A DNA stretch of 64,000 bases, taken from NCBI GenBank assembly GCA_963851215.1, contig CAWKOG010000005.1, positions 176,480 to 240,479 of the forward strand. The letters run 5' to 3'. Under the pieces are notes generated by a model, which was not told the DNA's origin, did no database searches, and saw nothing but the letters and a program-made list of their open reading frames with translations. The DNA comes from DATKFM01 sp963851215 (GTDB lineage: Bacteria > Pseudomonadota > Alphaproteobacteria > Dongiales > Dongiaceae). Shown here in pieces: positions 20,127 to 32,859 of the stretch; within the stretch, counting starts at the first letter, position 1; every line of letters starts with the position of its first letter. Both the position numbers and the translations under genes were made by a program.

Positions 20127-22976
20127 ATGACGCTCTCGCTGATCAAGGAAATCGACTACGGAACCCCGGCGGTGCCGGAAGGACCTGCAGTGACCTTGGA
20201 GATCGATGGCTTCTCCATCAGCGTGCCAGCAGGCACGTCGATCATGCGCGCGGCCATGGAAGCCGGCGTGAAGGTGCCGAAGCTCTGCGCCACCGACAGC
20301 GTCGACGCCTTCGGTTCCTGCCGCCTCTGCCTGGTGGAGATCGAGGGACGCAGGGGCACGCCCGCCTCCTGCACCACCCTGGTCGAGCCCGGCATGAAAG
20401 TGAAGACCCAGACGCCGCGCCTCGCCAATCTGCGCCGCGGCGTGATGGAGCTCTACATCTCCGACCATCCGCTGGATTGCCTGACCTGCTCCGCAAACGG
20501 CGATTGCGAGCTGCAGGACATGGCGGGCGCGGTCGGCCTGCGGGAAGTGCGCTACGGCTATGACGGCGCCAACCATCTGAAATCCGAGAAGGACGAGTCC
20601 AACCCGTACTTCACCTTCGATCCCGCGAAATGCATCGTCTGTTCCCGCTGCGTGCGCGCCTGCGAGGAAGTGCAGGGCACCTTCGCCCTGACCATCGACA
20701 GCCGCGGCTTCGCCTCGACTGTGTCCGCCGGCCAGACCGAGGACTTCATCGATTCCGAATGCGTCTCCTGCGGCGCCTGCGTGCAGGCCTGCCCGACCGC
20801 GACGTTGATGGAGAAATCCGTCATCGAGCAGGGCCAGGCGGAGCACAGCGTCATCACCACCTGCGCCTATTGCGGCGTCGGCTGCGCCTTCAAGGCGGAG
20901 ATGAAGGGCACCGAAGTCGTGCGCATGGTGCCGTACAAGGACGGCAAGGCGAATCATGGCCATTCCTGCGTGAAGGGCCGCTTCGCCTGGGGCTACGCGA
21001 CCCACAAGGACCGCATCCTGAAGCCGATGATCCGCGCCAAGATCACCGATCCCTGGCGCGAAGTGACCTGGGACGAGGCGATCAAGTATACGGCGTCTGA
21101 GTTCCGCCGCATCCAGGCCAAGTATGGCCGGGACTCCGTCGGCGGCATCACCTCGTCGCGCTGCACCAATGAAGAGACCTACCTGGTGCAGAAGATGATC
21201 CGCGCCGCTTTCGGCAACAACAACGTCGACACCTGCGCCCGCGTCTGCCATTCGCCGACCGGCTACGGCCTGAAGACCACTTTCGGCACCTCGGCCGGCA
21301 CCCAGGATTTCGATTCCGTGCTGGAAGCCGACGTCATGCTGGTGATCGGCGCCAATCCGACCGATGCCCATCCGGTGTTCGCGTCCCGCATGAAGAAGCG
21401 CCTGCGCGAGGGCGCCAAGCTGATCGTCATCGATCCGCGCGCCATCGACATGGTGCGCACGCCCCATGTCGAGGCGTCCTATCACCTGCCGCTGAAGCCC
21501 GGCACCAATGTGGCGGTCATCAATGCCCTGGCCCATGTGATCGTGACCGAGGGGCTGGTCGACGAGCCCTATGTCCGCGAGCGTTGCGAGCCCGGCGATT
21601 TCCAGGCCTGGCGCGACTTCGTGGCGCAGGAGCGCAATTCGCCGGAGGCGACGGAAGCCGTCACCGGCGTTCCGGCCAAGGATCTGCGCGCCGCGGCGCG
21701 GCTCTATGCCGACTGCCGAAAACGCCGCGATCTATTACGGCCTCGGCGTCACCGAGCACAGCCAGGGCTCGACCATGGTCATGGGCATGGCCAATCTGGC
21801 GATGGCGACCGGCAATATCGGCCGCGTCGGCGTCGGCGTGAATCCGCTGCGCGGCCAGAACAACGTGCAGGGCGCCTGCGACATGGGTTCATTCCCGCAC
21901 GAGTTCTCCGGTTACCGCCATGTGTCCGACGACGCGACGCGGGAGCTGTTCGAGAAAGCTTGGAACGTCAATTTGGAAGGCGAACCCGGCCTGCGCATCC
22001 CCAACATGCTCGACGCCGCTGTCGACGGCACCTTCATGGGACTCTATATCCAGGGCGAGGATATCGCGCAGTCCGATCCGAACACGAAGCATGTGACGGC
22101 CGGCCTTGAGGCGATGGAATGCGTCGTCGTGCAGGACCTGTTCCTGAACGAGACGGCAAAATACGCCCACGTCTTCCTGCCGGGTTCCTCCTTCCTGGAG
22201 AAGGACGGCACCTTCACCAACGCCGAGCGCCGCATCAGCCTGGTGCGCAAGGCGAAGCCGCCGATGGCGGGCCTCGCCGATTGGGAAGTCACGATGGCGC
22301 TGTCCAATGCCCTCGGCTATCCGATGAATTACAAGCATCCGTCGGAGATCATGGACGAGATCGCGCGGCTGACGCCCACTTTCGCCGGCGTCAGCTTCGC
22401 CCGCATCGACGAACTGGGAAGCATCCAGTGGCCCTGCAATGACAAGGCGCCGACCGGCACGCCGATCATGCATGTCGGCGGCTTCGTCCGCGGCAAGGGC
22501 AAGTTCATGATCACCGAGTTCGTGCCCACCGACGAGCGCACCACCCAGCGTTTCCCGCTGATCCTCACCACCGGCCGCATCCTCTCGCAATACAATGTCG
22601 GCCAGCAGACCCGGCGGACCGAAAACGTCCGTCTGGCATGAGGAAGACGTGCTGGAGATCCATCCCTTCGATGCCGAGTATCGCGGCATCAACGATGGCG
22701 ATCTGGTGGCGCTGGCCAGCCGCTGCCGGTGAGACGACACTGCGTGCCGTCGTTTCCGAGCGCATGCAGCCGGGCGTGGTCTACACCACATTCCACTTCG
22801 CCGATACCGGCGCCAATGTGGTGACGACCGAATACTCCGACTGGGCGACCAATTGTCCGGAGTACAAGGTGACCGCCGTGCAGGTGCGCCTGACCAACCG
22901 CCCGTCGGAATGGCAGGAGCGCTTCCGCGAGGACGATACGCGCCTTACCCGCATCGCCGCCGCGGCGGCGGAGTAG
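20127..22976 (+). CDS. fdsA: formate dehydrogenase alpha subunit, molybdopterin enzyme (three frameshifts)
   Basis: Catalytic subunit oxidising formate to CO2 at a bis-MGD molybdenum or tungsten centre. Domains in order: 2Fe-2S ferredoxin (CATDSVDAFGSCRLC), His/Cys cluster (HPLDCLTCSANGDC), two 4Fe-4S clusters (CIVCSRCVRAC, CVSCGACVQAC), a further cluster (CAYCGVGC), then the molybdopterin domain with the metal-ligand Cys in RVCHSPTGYG. It is Cys, not selenocysteine. Three +1 insertions break the frame at about 21713, 22630 and 22724; correction yields LYADAENAAIYYGLG, ENVVWHEEDVLEIHP and ALASRAGETTLRAV, and a protein of about 949 residues. Confidence 0.92.
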
Positions 22977-22998
22977 GGACGGCAATTCCGGCCTCGCC

Positions 22999-23829
22999 AT
23001 GAGCGTGCCCGCCCGACCGGCCAGCATTGCCAACGCCGCCCGCGTCCTGCGCAGCGGCGTCTCCGCGCCGATCACCGAGGTGATCGCCGAGGAAATGCCG
23101 GTGGCGCTGGTCTACAACAACATCAGCCATGCGGTGATGATGTCGACGCCGGCCGATCTCACGGATTTTGGCCTGGGCTTCAGCCTCAGCGAAGGCATTC
23201 TGACCAGGCGGGACGAGCTGCTCGACATCGCGACCGAAGAGACCGATGTCGGCATCGAGGTCCGCATGGCCATCGCCCTGGAGCGGTTCAACTTGCTGAA
23301 GGACCGGCGGCGCAGCCTGACCGGCCGCACCGGCTGCGGCATCTGCGGCGTCGAGAGCCTGGAACAGGCGATCCGCCCCGTCGAGCAGGTGACGGCCGCC
23401 ACCGAAGTGCCGATCAACTCGATCTACAAGGCGCTGACCGATCTGCCGGGGCAGCAGCTCGTGAACAAACTGACCCACGCGGTGCATGCCGCCGCCTGGG
23501 TGAATTGCGCCGGCGAGATTCAGATCACCCGCGAGGATGTGGGCCGCCACAACGCGCTGGACAAGCTGATCGGCGCCATGGCCTGGAAGGATGTGGATGC
23601 CGCGCAGGGCTTTGCGGTCATCACCAGCCGCTGCAGCGTCGAGATGGTGCAGAAGGCGGCCGCCGCGAGGATTCCCGTGCTGGTGGCGATCTCGGCGCCG
23701 ACGGCAATGGCGCAGCGCATGGCCGATAGCGCCGGCATTACGCTGGTGGCGCTGGCGCGGCTGGACAGCGTGCTGGTCGTCACCCACCCCGAGCGCATCA
23801 CTGGAATACCCGGAGTTTCCGATCAATGA
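22999..23829 (+). CDS. fdhD: formate dehydrogenase accessory sulfurtransferase FdhD
   Basis: A 276-residue FdhD that passes sulfur from a cysteine desulfurase to the molybdenum cofactor before insertion into formate dehydrogenase. The active-site loop TGCGICG carries the two conserved Cys residues, and DVGRHNALDKLIG is the cofactor-binding signature. It sits between fdsA and fdsD and overlaps fdsD by 4 bases (ATGA). The frame is intact. Confidence 0.95.
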   Translation: MSVPARPASIANAARVLRSGVSAPITEVIAEEMPVALVYNNISHAVMMSTPADLTDFGLGFSLSEGILTRRDELLDIATEETDVGIEVRMAIALERFNLLKDRRRSLTGRTGCGICGVESLEQAIRPVEQVTAATEVPINSIYKALTDLPGQQLVNKLTHAVHAAAWVNCAGEIQITREDVGRHNALDKLIGAMAWKDVDAAQGFAVITSRCSVEMVQKAAAARIPVLVAISAPTAMAQRMADSAGITLVALARLDSVLVVTHPERITGIPGVSDQ

Positions 23830-24050
23830 AGGCCGAACGGCTGGTGCATATGGCGAACCAGATCGCCGATTTCTTCGGTTCCTATCCCCAGGAACAGGCA
23901 GTGGCCGGCGTGGCCGACCATCTGCACAAGTTCTGGGACCCGCGCATGCGCAAGCAGATCATCGAGTATGTGGGAACCGACGGTGCCGGCCTGCGGGACA
24001 TCGCCCTGGCCGCCATCAAGCAGCTGGCGGCTGAGAAGAAGTCGAAGTAA
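23826..24050 (+). CDS. fdsD: formate dehydrogenase delta subunit
   Basis: A 74-residue small subunit with the family pattern (LVHMANQIADFFGSYP, VADHLHKFWDPRMRKQI). FdsD is required for assembly or cofactor insertion of the soluble formate dehydrogenase. It is the last gene of the five-gene operon and ends convergent with the Spy-like gene, 14 bases away. Confidence 0.93.
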   Translation: MKAERLVHMANQIADFFGSYPQEQAVAGVADHLHKFWDPRMRKQIIEYVGTDGAGLRDIALAAIKQLAAEKKSK

Positions 24051-24064
24051 TCGGCGCGCGCGCC

Positions 24065-24563
24065 TCAGTTAGGGCGCTTCTCTTTCCATCGATCGCTTGG
24101 CTTCAGCAACTCGGCGACCTTGGCGCGCTGAGCCGGGTCCAGTTGCGCTGCCAGCTCCAGGATCATGTTCTGGGCGCTGCTGTGCAGAACTGCTTCTGCG
24201 TCGCGCAGTGTCGACATCGCAGCTTCGACCTTTGCGCGATCGAACGGCTCCGCGGCGATGGCTTGCGGAAACAGCCAGCCTCGCTTCGAACATCGGCTGG
24301 AGATTGGCGTGGAATGCGTCGCGCCGGGTTTCAAGCATGCTCTCGAGAATTTCCTCACCGCGTTCGTCCAGAACTCCCCGCAGCTGACGCGGATTCGGCA
24401 TGCCTGTCAGGCGCGGGCCATGAGGCGGGCCGAACCCGAGCAGTCCGCCCATCCGGCCATGACCGGAGATGGCGGATACGGCTATGGCGCCAATGAAAAA
24501 CAGATTGAGCGCCAGGGAAATGACCAGCAGTAGCCGCAGCCGCCGTGACCAGGTTTCGCTCAT
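24065..24563 (-). CDS. Spy/CpxP-like periplasmic heavy-metal sensor (frameshifted)
   Basis: An approximately 165-residue protein with an N-terminal membrane or signal segment (LRLLLVISLALNLFFIGAIAVSA) and an all-helical periplasmic part. This includes LRGVLDERGEEILESMLETR and, after a frame change, FDRAKVEAAMSTLRDAEAVL and ILELAAQLDPAQRAKVAELL, typical of the Spy/CpxP/heavy-metal-sensor group. A +1 insertion at about 24265 separates the halves; correction joins LAVSQAIAAEPFDRAKV. It follows the putative anti-sigma gene by 3 bases, so it is probably the last gene of that operon and may act as a periplasmic stress chaperone. Confidence 0.8.
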
Positions 24564-24566
24564 AAT

Positions 24567-25010
24567 TTAGTACTCCGAATAGGCGTCGTCATAGACGGCA
24601 AGCTGCACCAGATCGCCGTTGGCTTCGGTCGAGTTGTCTTCGTTGAAATACCCGGCGAACAGGCCAAGCAGCAGCGACGCGAACAGCAACGGCCGCACGG
24701 CGGGCAAGGCCCCGAACTCGCCCAGGAGATCACGCAAGCCCTGCCACCGGCTGCCGCGGCCGGAACGATCGACTTGCGGCATCCCGGCAAGCACGGCGGC
24801 GCGCAGCGCCGGGCTGGGTGCAAGGGCGGGCACCGCATCGAGGAGAGTGTCGAGCGGCTCCGCCTCCGCCAGCGCTGCGCGCGCCTCGGGCGACCGGGCC
24901 AGCAGTGCCTCGGCCGCAGCACGTTCCGCTGTGGGCCACTTGGCAGGCTTGCCGCCATAAGCGGCGATCAGGGCCCGCAACCGTTCCAGAGTCATCGTTT
25001 CGCTCATCAT
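24567..25010 (-). CDS. putative anti-sigma factor, single-pass membrane protein
   Basis: A 147-residue protein with a cytoplasmic N-terminal part (LRALIAAYGGKPAKWPTAE, then Ala/Leu-rich helices) and one membrane helix near the C-terminus (LLFASLLLGLFAGYF), ending with a short acidic tail. Its start overlaps the stop of the sigma factor gene (ATGA), which argues for translational coupling and stoichiometric control. I recognise no zinc-binding HxxxCxxC motif, so it is not a ZAS anti-sigma factor. The anti-sigma role is inferred from topology and position. Confidence 0.62.
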   Translation of the reverse strand: MMSETMTLERLRALIAAYGGKPAKWPTAERAAAEALLARSPEARAALAEAEPLDTLLDAVPALAPSPALRAAVLAGMPQVDRSGRGSRWQGLRDLLGEFGALPAVRPLLFASLLLGLFAGYFNEDNSTEANGDLVQLAVYDDAYSEY

Positions 25011-25633
25011 GTCGATCCCGTCAGATCCGGCCTTTCCTCAAGCAACAGTTCTCGCAGCCGCCGGCGGCCGCGCGACAACAGGGATTCCAGCGCCTCGACG
25101 CTCAGCTCCAGCACCGCCGCGGCCTCGATATTGCCCAGCTCCTGGAAGTGGCAGAGCAGGATCGCTTCCCGCTGCCGGTCTGGAAGCAGAGCCAAGGCCG
25201 CCTGCACCCGGGCGACGATGGCTGTCTCCTGCAAGCCCGCATCCGGCAGAGGGGCGTCGCTCGCCATGTCGCCGATCGCTTCCAGTCCCGTCTCGCGCCG
25301 CCGCCGTAGCCGGTCGGTGCAGAGGTTGAGGGTCACGCGATGCAGCCATGTGCTGAACTTCGCCTCGCCGCTGCGCCATTTCGGCGCCTGCTTCCAGACC
25401 CGCAGGAAAACTTCCTGGGCCACATCCTCGGCATCGGCCCGATTGCCCAGCATATGTCCCGCCAGCGCCGTGACGCGGCGGAGATGCCGGTCGACCAGCA
25501 CGGCGCAAGCGGCCCCATCGCCGGCGCCGATCCGGCGCAGGATTTCCAGATCCGGATCGCCGGACTCCGTTTCGAGCCTGTTCCGGTCCGCCAAACGCCG
25601 CTCGACCTCCTGCAACACGGTGCGGCCGAGCAC
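25007..25633 (-). CDS. ECF-type RNA polymerase sigma factor
   Basis: A 208-residue sigma-70-family factor with region 2 (DAEDVAQEVFLRVWKQ, FSTWLHRVTLNLCTDRLRR) and region 4 (LALLPDRQREAILLCHFQEL, IEAAAVLELSVEALESLLSRGRRRLREL). The annotated start is GTG at 25633; a shorter start is possible. It lies between an EF-hand gene and a putative membrane anti-sigma gene, all on the minus strand, suggesting that a periplasmic or envelope signal releases it. A divergent MacAB-type efflux locus is a natural candidate target (inference). Confidence 0.88.
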   Translation of the reverse strand: MLGRTVLQEVERRLADRNRLETESGDPDLEILRRIGAGDGAACAVLVDRHLRRVTALAGHMLGNRADAEDVAQEVFLRVWKQAPKWRSGEAKFSTWLHRVTLNLCTDRLRRRRETGLEAIGDMASDAPLPDAGLQETAIVARVQAALALLPDRQREAILLCHFQELGNIEAAAVLELSVEALESLLSRGRRRLRELLLEERPDLTGST

Positions 25634-25675
25634 CCGATGGTGCCGGCCATCCCGCGGTTCAACTCGGGGACGAGT

Positions 25676-26158
25676 TTACTGGTGATGGCGCATTCCGTCA
25701 TGGGGTCCCATACGGGGGTTCAATTCCTTGGGATCGATGGTGCCGTTGCCATCGTCGTCCAGCCGCGCCAGGCGCCAGGTCTGAGCCGCCTGGTACTCCT
25801 GCACGGAGACCGTGCCGTTGCCGTCCTGGTCCATCGCCTTGATCTCGTCGGCAAGGCGCTGCAAACGCTGTTTCTCGCGATAGGCGACGACTTCCTCGGC
25901 GGTGATGGCGCCGTCCTTGTTGGCGTCGATTTCCGTAGCCTGAGCGGCGGTCGCCGTCTCGATTTCGCTGCGGGTGATGGCGCCGTTATTGTCCGCGTCC
26001 ATCGGCTCCAGCATCGTTTCCATCCAGCGCGCGCCATGGCCGCGGTGATGCTCGCCATGCCGCGCCTGCGATGCATAGGCCGCCGCGGCGACGCCGCCCG
26101 CGACCAACAGGACGGCCGCGCCGGACAGAACCAACTTCTTCGCTGAAATCTTCACCAT
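25676..26158 (-). CDS. exported EF-hand calcium-binding protein
   Basis: A 160-residue protein with an N-terminal export signal (AKKLVLSGAAVLLVAGGVAAAAYA) and four EF-hand loops: DADNNGAITRSE, DANKDGAITAEE, DQDGNGTVSVQE and DDDGNGTIDPKE. All four keep Asp at position 1 and Glu at 12, so calcium binding is likely. A His-rich stretch (HGEHHRGHG) follows the signal and could bind other metals. The start at 26158 (MVKISAKK) has GAGGA 7 bases upstream. It is the first gene of the operon with the sigma factor, which points to calcium or metal sensing (inference). Confidence 0.87.
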   Translation of the reverse strand: MVKISAKKLVLSGAAVLLVAGGVAAAAYASQARHGEHHRGHGARWMETMLEPMDADNNGAITRSEIETATAAQATEIDANKDGAITAEEVVAYREKQRLQRLADEIKAMDQDGNGTVSVQEYQAAQTWRLARLDDDGNGTIDPKELNPRMGPHDGMRHHQ

Positions 26159-26209
26159 GTTTCGGTCCTCTGAGTGGGGGATATGCAACATCAAACGCTG
26201 CAGGCCGTT

Positions 26210-26231
26210 GATTCCGTCGCGCGACGGAATC
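26210..26231. promoter_or_regulatory. 22-bp perfect palindrome between EF-hand gene and macA
   Basis: Two 11-bp arms (GATTCCGTCGC and its exact reverse complement) abut with no spacer in the 140-base divergent promoter region. There is no T-tract on either side, so a terminator is unlikely. Its symmetry and position fit an operator acting on both transcription units. Confidence 0.55.
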
Positions 26232-26298
26232 CCTGGCCTCGGCCGTTGAATATTGTCGTTAAGGGCCGTTCCGGCCGCAGAATCGGGAAATCCTGCCC

Positions 26299-27506
26299 AT
26301 GCTGCTTGATGTTGAAACTGCTGCCGAAACCGACCTTCCGGCCCGCCGGCGGCCGAAGCGCTGGCTGCTGGCGGTGGTGGTCGTTCTGGCGGCAGCGGCC
26401 ATTGCCGCTGGCATCTATGGCTGGCGCCAGTGGCAGGCGACCGGGCAGCCGGAGATCCGCACCGCCGAGGTCGCCCTCGGCGACATCGAGAAATCGGTGA
26501 CCGCGCTCGGCACCCTGCAGCCGAAGGACTATGTGGATGTCGGCGCCCAGGTGTCCGGACAGCTCGATACCGTGCATGTGGAGATCGGCGACATCGTCAA
26601 GAAAGATCAGCTTCTGGCGGAGATCGATCCCACGGTCATCGAAACCCGGGTGAGAACCGACAAGGCCAACCTGGACAATCTGCAGGCGCAATTCGCCCAG
26701 CAGCAGGCCGAATTGAAGCTGGCGCGGCTGCAGCTCAAGCGCAATCAGGCGCTCTTCAAATCCAGGGCGATCAGCCAGGATGCGCTGCAGACCACCGAAA
26801 CCCTGGTCGCCGTGGGCGAGGCCAAGGCAGATGCGCTGTCAGCGCAGATCGCCGCGGCGCAGGCGACCTATGACGGCGAGGTCGCAAATCTTGGCTACAC
26901 GAAGATCTACGCGCCGATGGCCGGTACCATCGTCTCCCAGACCGCGCTCGAGGGTCAGACGCTGAACGCCAACCAGACGGCGCCGACTATCCTGCGCGTC
27001 GCCGATCTGCAGACGATGACGGTAAAGGCCCAGGTCGCCGAAGCGGATGTGGTCAAGCTGACACCGGGCATGCAGGTCTATTTCACCACGCTTGGCCTGC
27101 CGGAGCGGCGCTGGCGCGCCACGGTACGGCAGATCCTGCCGACGCCGGAAACCGTCAACGACGTGGTGCTCTATAACGTGCTGATCGACGTCGAAAACGA
27201 TGACGGCGTGCTGATGACCAGCATGACGGCGCAGGTGTTCTTCGTGCTGGGCGAAGCCAAGCAGGTGCCGCTCATCCCCATTGCCGCCCTCGGCAAGAAG
27301 CAGCCTGATAGCAGCGACGAATATCTCGTGCGGGTCATGACTGATAAGGGACCGGAAGCCCGCGCAGTCAAGGTCGGCCTGATTGACCGCAAATCGGTGC
27401 AGATCGTCGACGGACTCGCGGTCGGCGATCGCGTCGTCCTCGAGGCGCCGGCCAATAGCGCAAGTGGCTCGGACAGCAACCGGCCGTTCGGCATGGGGTT
27501 CCGTTT

Positions 27507-27510
<4 letters not shown>
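26299..27510 (+). CDS. macA: MacA-type periplasmic adaptor of an ABC efflux pump
   Basis: A 403-residue membrane-fusion protein. It has an N-terminal anchor (WLLAVVVVLAAAAIAAGIYGW), a biotinyl-lipoyl-like half (GTLQPKDYVDVGAQVSGQL), a long alpha-helical hairpin (about residues 120-190), the second lipoyl half (YTKIYAPMAGTIVSQ) and beta-barrel domains. It connects the MacB transporter to an outer membrane channel. Its stop overlaps the macB start (GTGA). The order macA-macB-nodT forms a complete tripartite pump. Confidence 0.9.
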
Positions 27511-29465
<1,955 letters not shown>

Positions 29466-29475
29466 TTTCAAGAAC

Positions 29476-30874
29476 ATGCCTTTAATACGAGTTGTCTCTA
29501 GCCTCGTCCTGGCGTCGCTGCTCGGCGCCTGTTCGATGGTGCCGGATTATGAACGCCCGGTGGCGCCGACGCCGGCGGCATGGCCGGCTGAGGCCGCCGT
29601 CAGCCCAAGCGCGCAGCCGGTCTCAGTCGCCTGGTGGCAACGCTTCGGCAGTCGGGAACTCGACGGCCTGATCGCCGAGGCTATGACCGCAAACCAGGAC
29701 CTGGCGGCGGCGGTCGCCCGCATTGGTCAGGCGCGGGCCAATGCCCGCGTTGCCGGCGCGCCGCTGCTGCCGACGGTAGAGGCGTCCGGTTCCAGCGCGC
29801 GCCGCTACAACGACATCGATACGGTGACCCAGAGGAGCACCGGCTATCAGACCGTGATCACCACCAGCTACGAGATCGATATCTGGGGCAAGAACGCCGC
29901 CGGCCTGCAGGCGGCGGAGGCGGCCGTCGACGCCAATGTCTACGACCGCGACGCCATCCTGCTGGTGCTGCAGACCGACGTGGCCACGACCTATTTCAGT
30001 ATCCTGGCGTTCCAGGATCGCCTGGTGATCGCCCGCAACAACCTGTCCGCGGCCCAGGAATTGCTGCGGCTGGTGGAAGTGCAGTTCGAACAGGGCGCCG
30101 CCAGCGCGCTGGACGTGGCGCGGCAGAAGACCGCCGTGGCCGCCTTTGAGGCGCAGATCCCGCAGCTTCAGCAACAGATCCTGGCGGCGCAGACTTCTCT
30201 GGCGATCCTGCTTGGCCGCGCGCCCGGCGGCGACATCGTCGAAGCCGCGTCGCTCCAGTCGCTGGCTCTGCCGGCAATCGCCCCGGGCCAGCCTTCCAGC
30301 CTGCTGGAACGTCGGCCCGACATTGCCCGTACTGAGGCCAACACTCAAGAGCGCCGATGCCGATATCGGCGCCGCCCGCGCCGCCTTCTATCCCAGCATC
30401 ACGCTCTCGGCCTCCGCCGGGATCGAAGGCCTCGCCACCGGCGGCGCCAGCGCCCTGGCCTCGCTGGTGGCCGGGCTGGTGCAGCCGATCTTCACCGCCG
30501 GACGCCTGGAGGGCGAGTTGGACTTCACCAAGGCGCGCCGCATCGAGCTGGCCGCCAACTACCGCCAGACCGTTCTCACCGCCTTCAAGGAAACCATCGA
30601 CGCGCTGAGCGCCGTGAACACCAGCGAGGCGCGCCACGGCCTGCTGCGCAGCGCGGCTGAATCGGCGGCGGAGGCCTACCGCCTGGCGGATCTCAACTAC
30701 CGCAGCGGCGCCGCCGACTTCCTGACCGTGCTCGACGCCCAGCGAACCTTGCTCGCCAGCCAGGACAGCGTCGTCCAGAGCGAGCTCGACCGCTACGGCG
30801 CCGCCGCCGGCCTGTTCAAGGCGCTTGGCGGCGGCTGGCAGCTGCCGCAAGTCGCTTCCGCCGCGAGCCCTTAG
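29476..30874 (+). CDS. NodT-family outer membrane efflux lipoprotein (frameshifted)
   Basis: TolC-like outer membrane channel of the NodT/CusC/OprM type. A lipoprotein signal is clear (SSLVLASLLGAC, lipobox LLGAC). Two OEP repeats follow, with WWQRFGSRELDGLIAEA, SYEIDIWGKN and RRPDIARTEAN. A +1 insertion at about 30343 breaks the frame; correction gives EANLKSADADIGAARAAFYP and the rest to 30874. The start at 29476 gives a normal signal. It completes the tripartite pump with macA and macB. Confidence 0.88.
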
Positions 30875-31222
30875 CCGCTACCGTCGCGCCGCGCCTGCCG
30901 GGACCGCCCGTCACACTTTTTTTGCAACGGGCTCAAGCGATTAAATACTTGTTAACCGTAATCCGGCAGGTTTAGAAACAGGCCTTAACACAATGCTTGC
31001 GGTCGGGCAGGGCCAAGGGCGCGTGGATGAAAAAAGAATACAATATCAAGGCGTTAAGACGGAACGGCGCGTTTGCCGCTTCGGTTCCGGGTCTGCCGCA
31101 CCCCGAATTCCAGGCGAAACGGTGCGGCGGCTCACGCATCCCTGAGAGTCAGGCATCGGACTTTCGGGAATCTCCGGGCCGGTGCGTCGTGTCTATCCGA
31201 GGGAATTCAGAGCGCTAAAACC
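30875..31222. other. intergenic region upstream of leuA
   Basis: About 350 bases between the efflux operon and leuA. It begins with a T7 run at 30917-30923 without a convincing stem before it, then an AT-rich stretch (TTAAATACTTGTTAACC) that may hold a promoter. A 73-codon open frame (30997-31218) is present but has no Leu-codon cluster, so I do not call a leuA leader peptide. Confidence 0.4.
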
Positions 31223-32777
31223 ATGGCCCAGACGACCGATCAGAACCGGGTTTTCATCTTCGACACCACGCTGCGCGATGGTGAGCAATCGCCGGGCGCG
31301 TCGATGAACCTGGACGAGAAGCGCCGCATCGCCGCGGTGCTCGAGGAGATGGGCGTCGACATCATCGAGGCCGGCTTCCCCATCGCCTCCAACGGCGACT
31401 TCGAGGCCGTGCGCGAGATCGCCCGCCAGACGAAAACATCCTCCGTCGCCGGACTGGCCCGCGCTGCGCGCCGCGACATCGATCGCGCCTGGGAAGCGCT
31501 GCAGGGCGCCGCCCGCCCGCGCATCCACACCTTCATCTCCACCAGCCCGCTGCATATGAAGTTCAAGCTGCAGATGGAGCCGGAGCAGGTGCATCAATCC
31601 ATCGCCGACAGCGTCAGCTATGCGCGCAAGCTCTGCGACGATGTCGAGTGGTCGCCCGAGGATGGCTCCCGCAGCGAGCATGATTTCCTTTGCCGCTGCG
31701 TCGAGACGGCGATCAAGAGCGGCGCCCGCACCATCAATATTCCGGACACCGTCGGCTATGCGGTTCCCGAGGAATTCGCCGCGCTGATCGCCATGTTGAT
31801 GAACCGCGTGCCGAACATCGACAAGGCGATCATCTCCGTTCACTGCCACAACGATCTCGGCCTTGCGGTCGCCAACTCGCTGGCCGCCGTCGGCGCCGGC
31901 GCGCGCCAGGTCGAATGCACCATCAACGGCCTCGGCGAGCGCGCCGGCAATGCCGCGCTCGAGGAGATCGTCATGGCGCTGCGCACGCGCCACGACCGCA
32001 TGCCCTACGACACCGGCGTGAAAACTGAAGTCCATCACCAAGGCGTCGCGGCTCGTCTCGACGATCACCGGCTTTCCGGTGCAGCCCAACAAGGCCATCG
32101 TCGGCGCCAATGCTTTCGCCCATGAGTCCGGCATCCATCAGGACGGCATGCTGAAGCATGCGGGCACCTACGAGATCATGACGCCGGAATCCGTGGGCCT
32201 GATGCGCTCGACGCTTGTCATGGGCAAGCATTCCGGCCGCCACGCTTTCAAGACCAAGCTCAAGGAGCTGGGCTTCGAACTGGGCGAGAATGCGCTGGAA
32301 GACGCCTTCCGCCGCTTCAAGGATCTCGCCGACAAGAAGAAGGAAATCTTCGACGAGGACATCGTCGCCCTGATCGACGATGCTGTCGTGCGCAGCAACG
32401 AACATATCCGCTTCATCTCGCTGCAGGTCATCGCCGGCTCGAAGGGACCGCAGAAGGCGGACCTGGAGCTGGAGATCGGCGGCGAACGGAAAGCGACCAC
32501 GGCGACGGGCGATGGTCCTGTTGACGCCACCTTCAAGGCGATCAAGCAGCTCTTCCCCCACGACGTGCGCTTGCAGCTGTACCAGGTTCATGCCGTGACC
32601 GAGGGCACCGATGCCCAGGCGGAAGTGACGGTGCGTCTGGAAGAGAACGGCAAGACGGTGAACGGTCAGGGGTCCGATACCGATACTCTCGTGGCGTCGT
32701 GCAAGGCCTATCTGCACGCGCTGAACAAACTTCTAACCAAGAGGCAGAAAACGGCGCCGGCGGCAATGTCGGCGTGA
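31223..32777 (+). CDS. leuA: 2-isopropylmalate synthase (frameshifted)
   Basis: First committed enzyme of leucine synthesis, condensing acetyl-CoA with 2-ketoisovalerate. Diagnostic motifs are FDTTLRDGEQSPGASM, the metal-binding SVHCHNDLGLAVANS, GLGERAGNAALEEI and HESGIHQDGML, followed by the LeuA regulatory domain (from about residue 390). One +1 insertion near 32031 breaks the frame; correction reads through KASRLVSTITGFPVQPNKA. The start at 31223 (MAQTTDQNRVFIF) matches the family; the Shine-Dalgarno is weak. The corrected protein is about 517 residues. Confidence 0.93.
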
Positions 32778-32859
32778 CGCAGGGGATATTCTTTAAACAC
32801 CAACAGCGGGACCAGCATGGTGGTCGGACCAGGCGCGGCCCGCATTATTGCGAGTGAGT

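Noticed and set aside
30997..31218. A leuA leader peptide for attenuation
   Set aside because: The 73-codon frame is too long for a leader, lacks a run of Leu codons and is not followed by a clear terminator/antiterminator pair.
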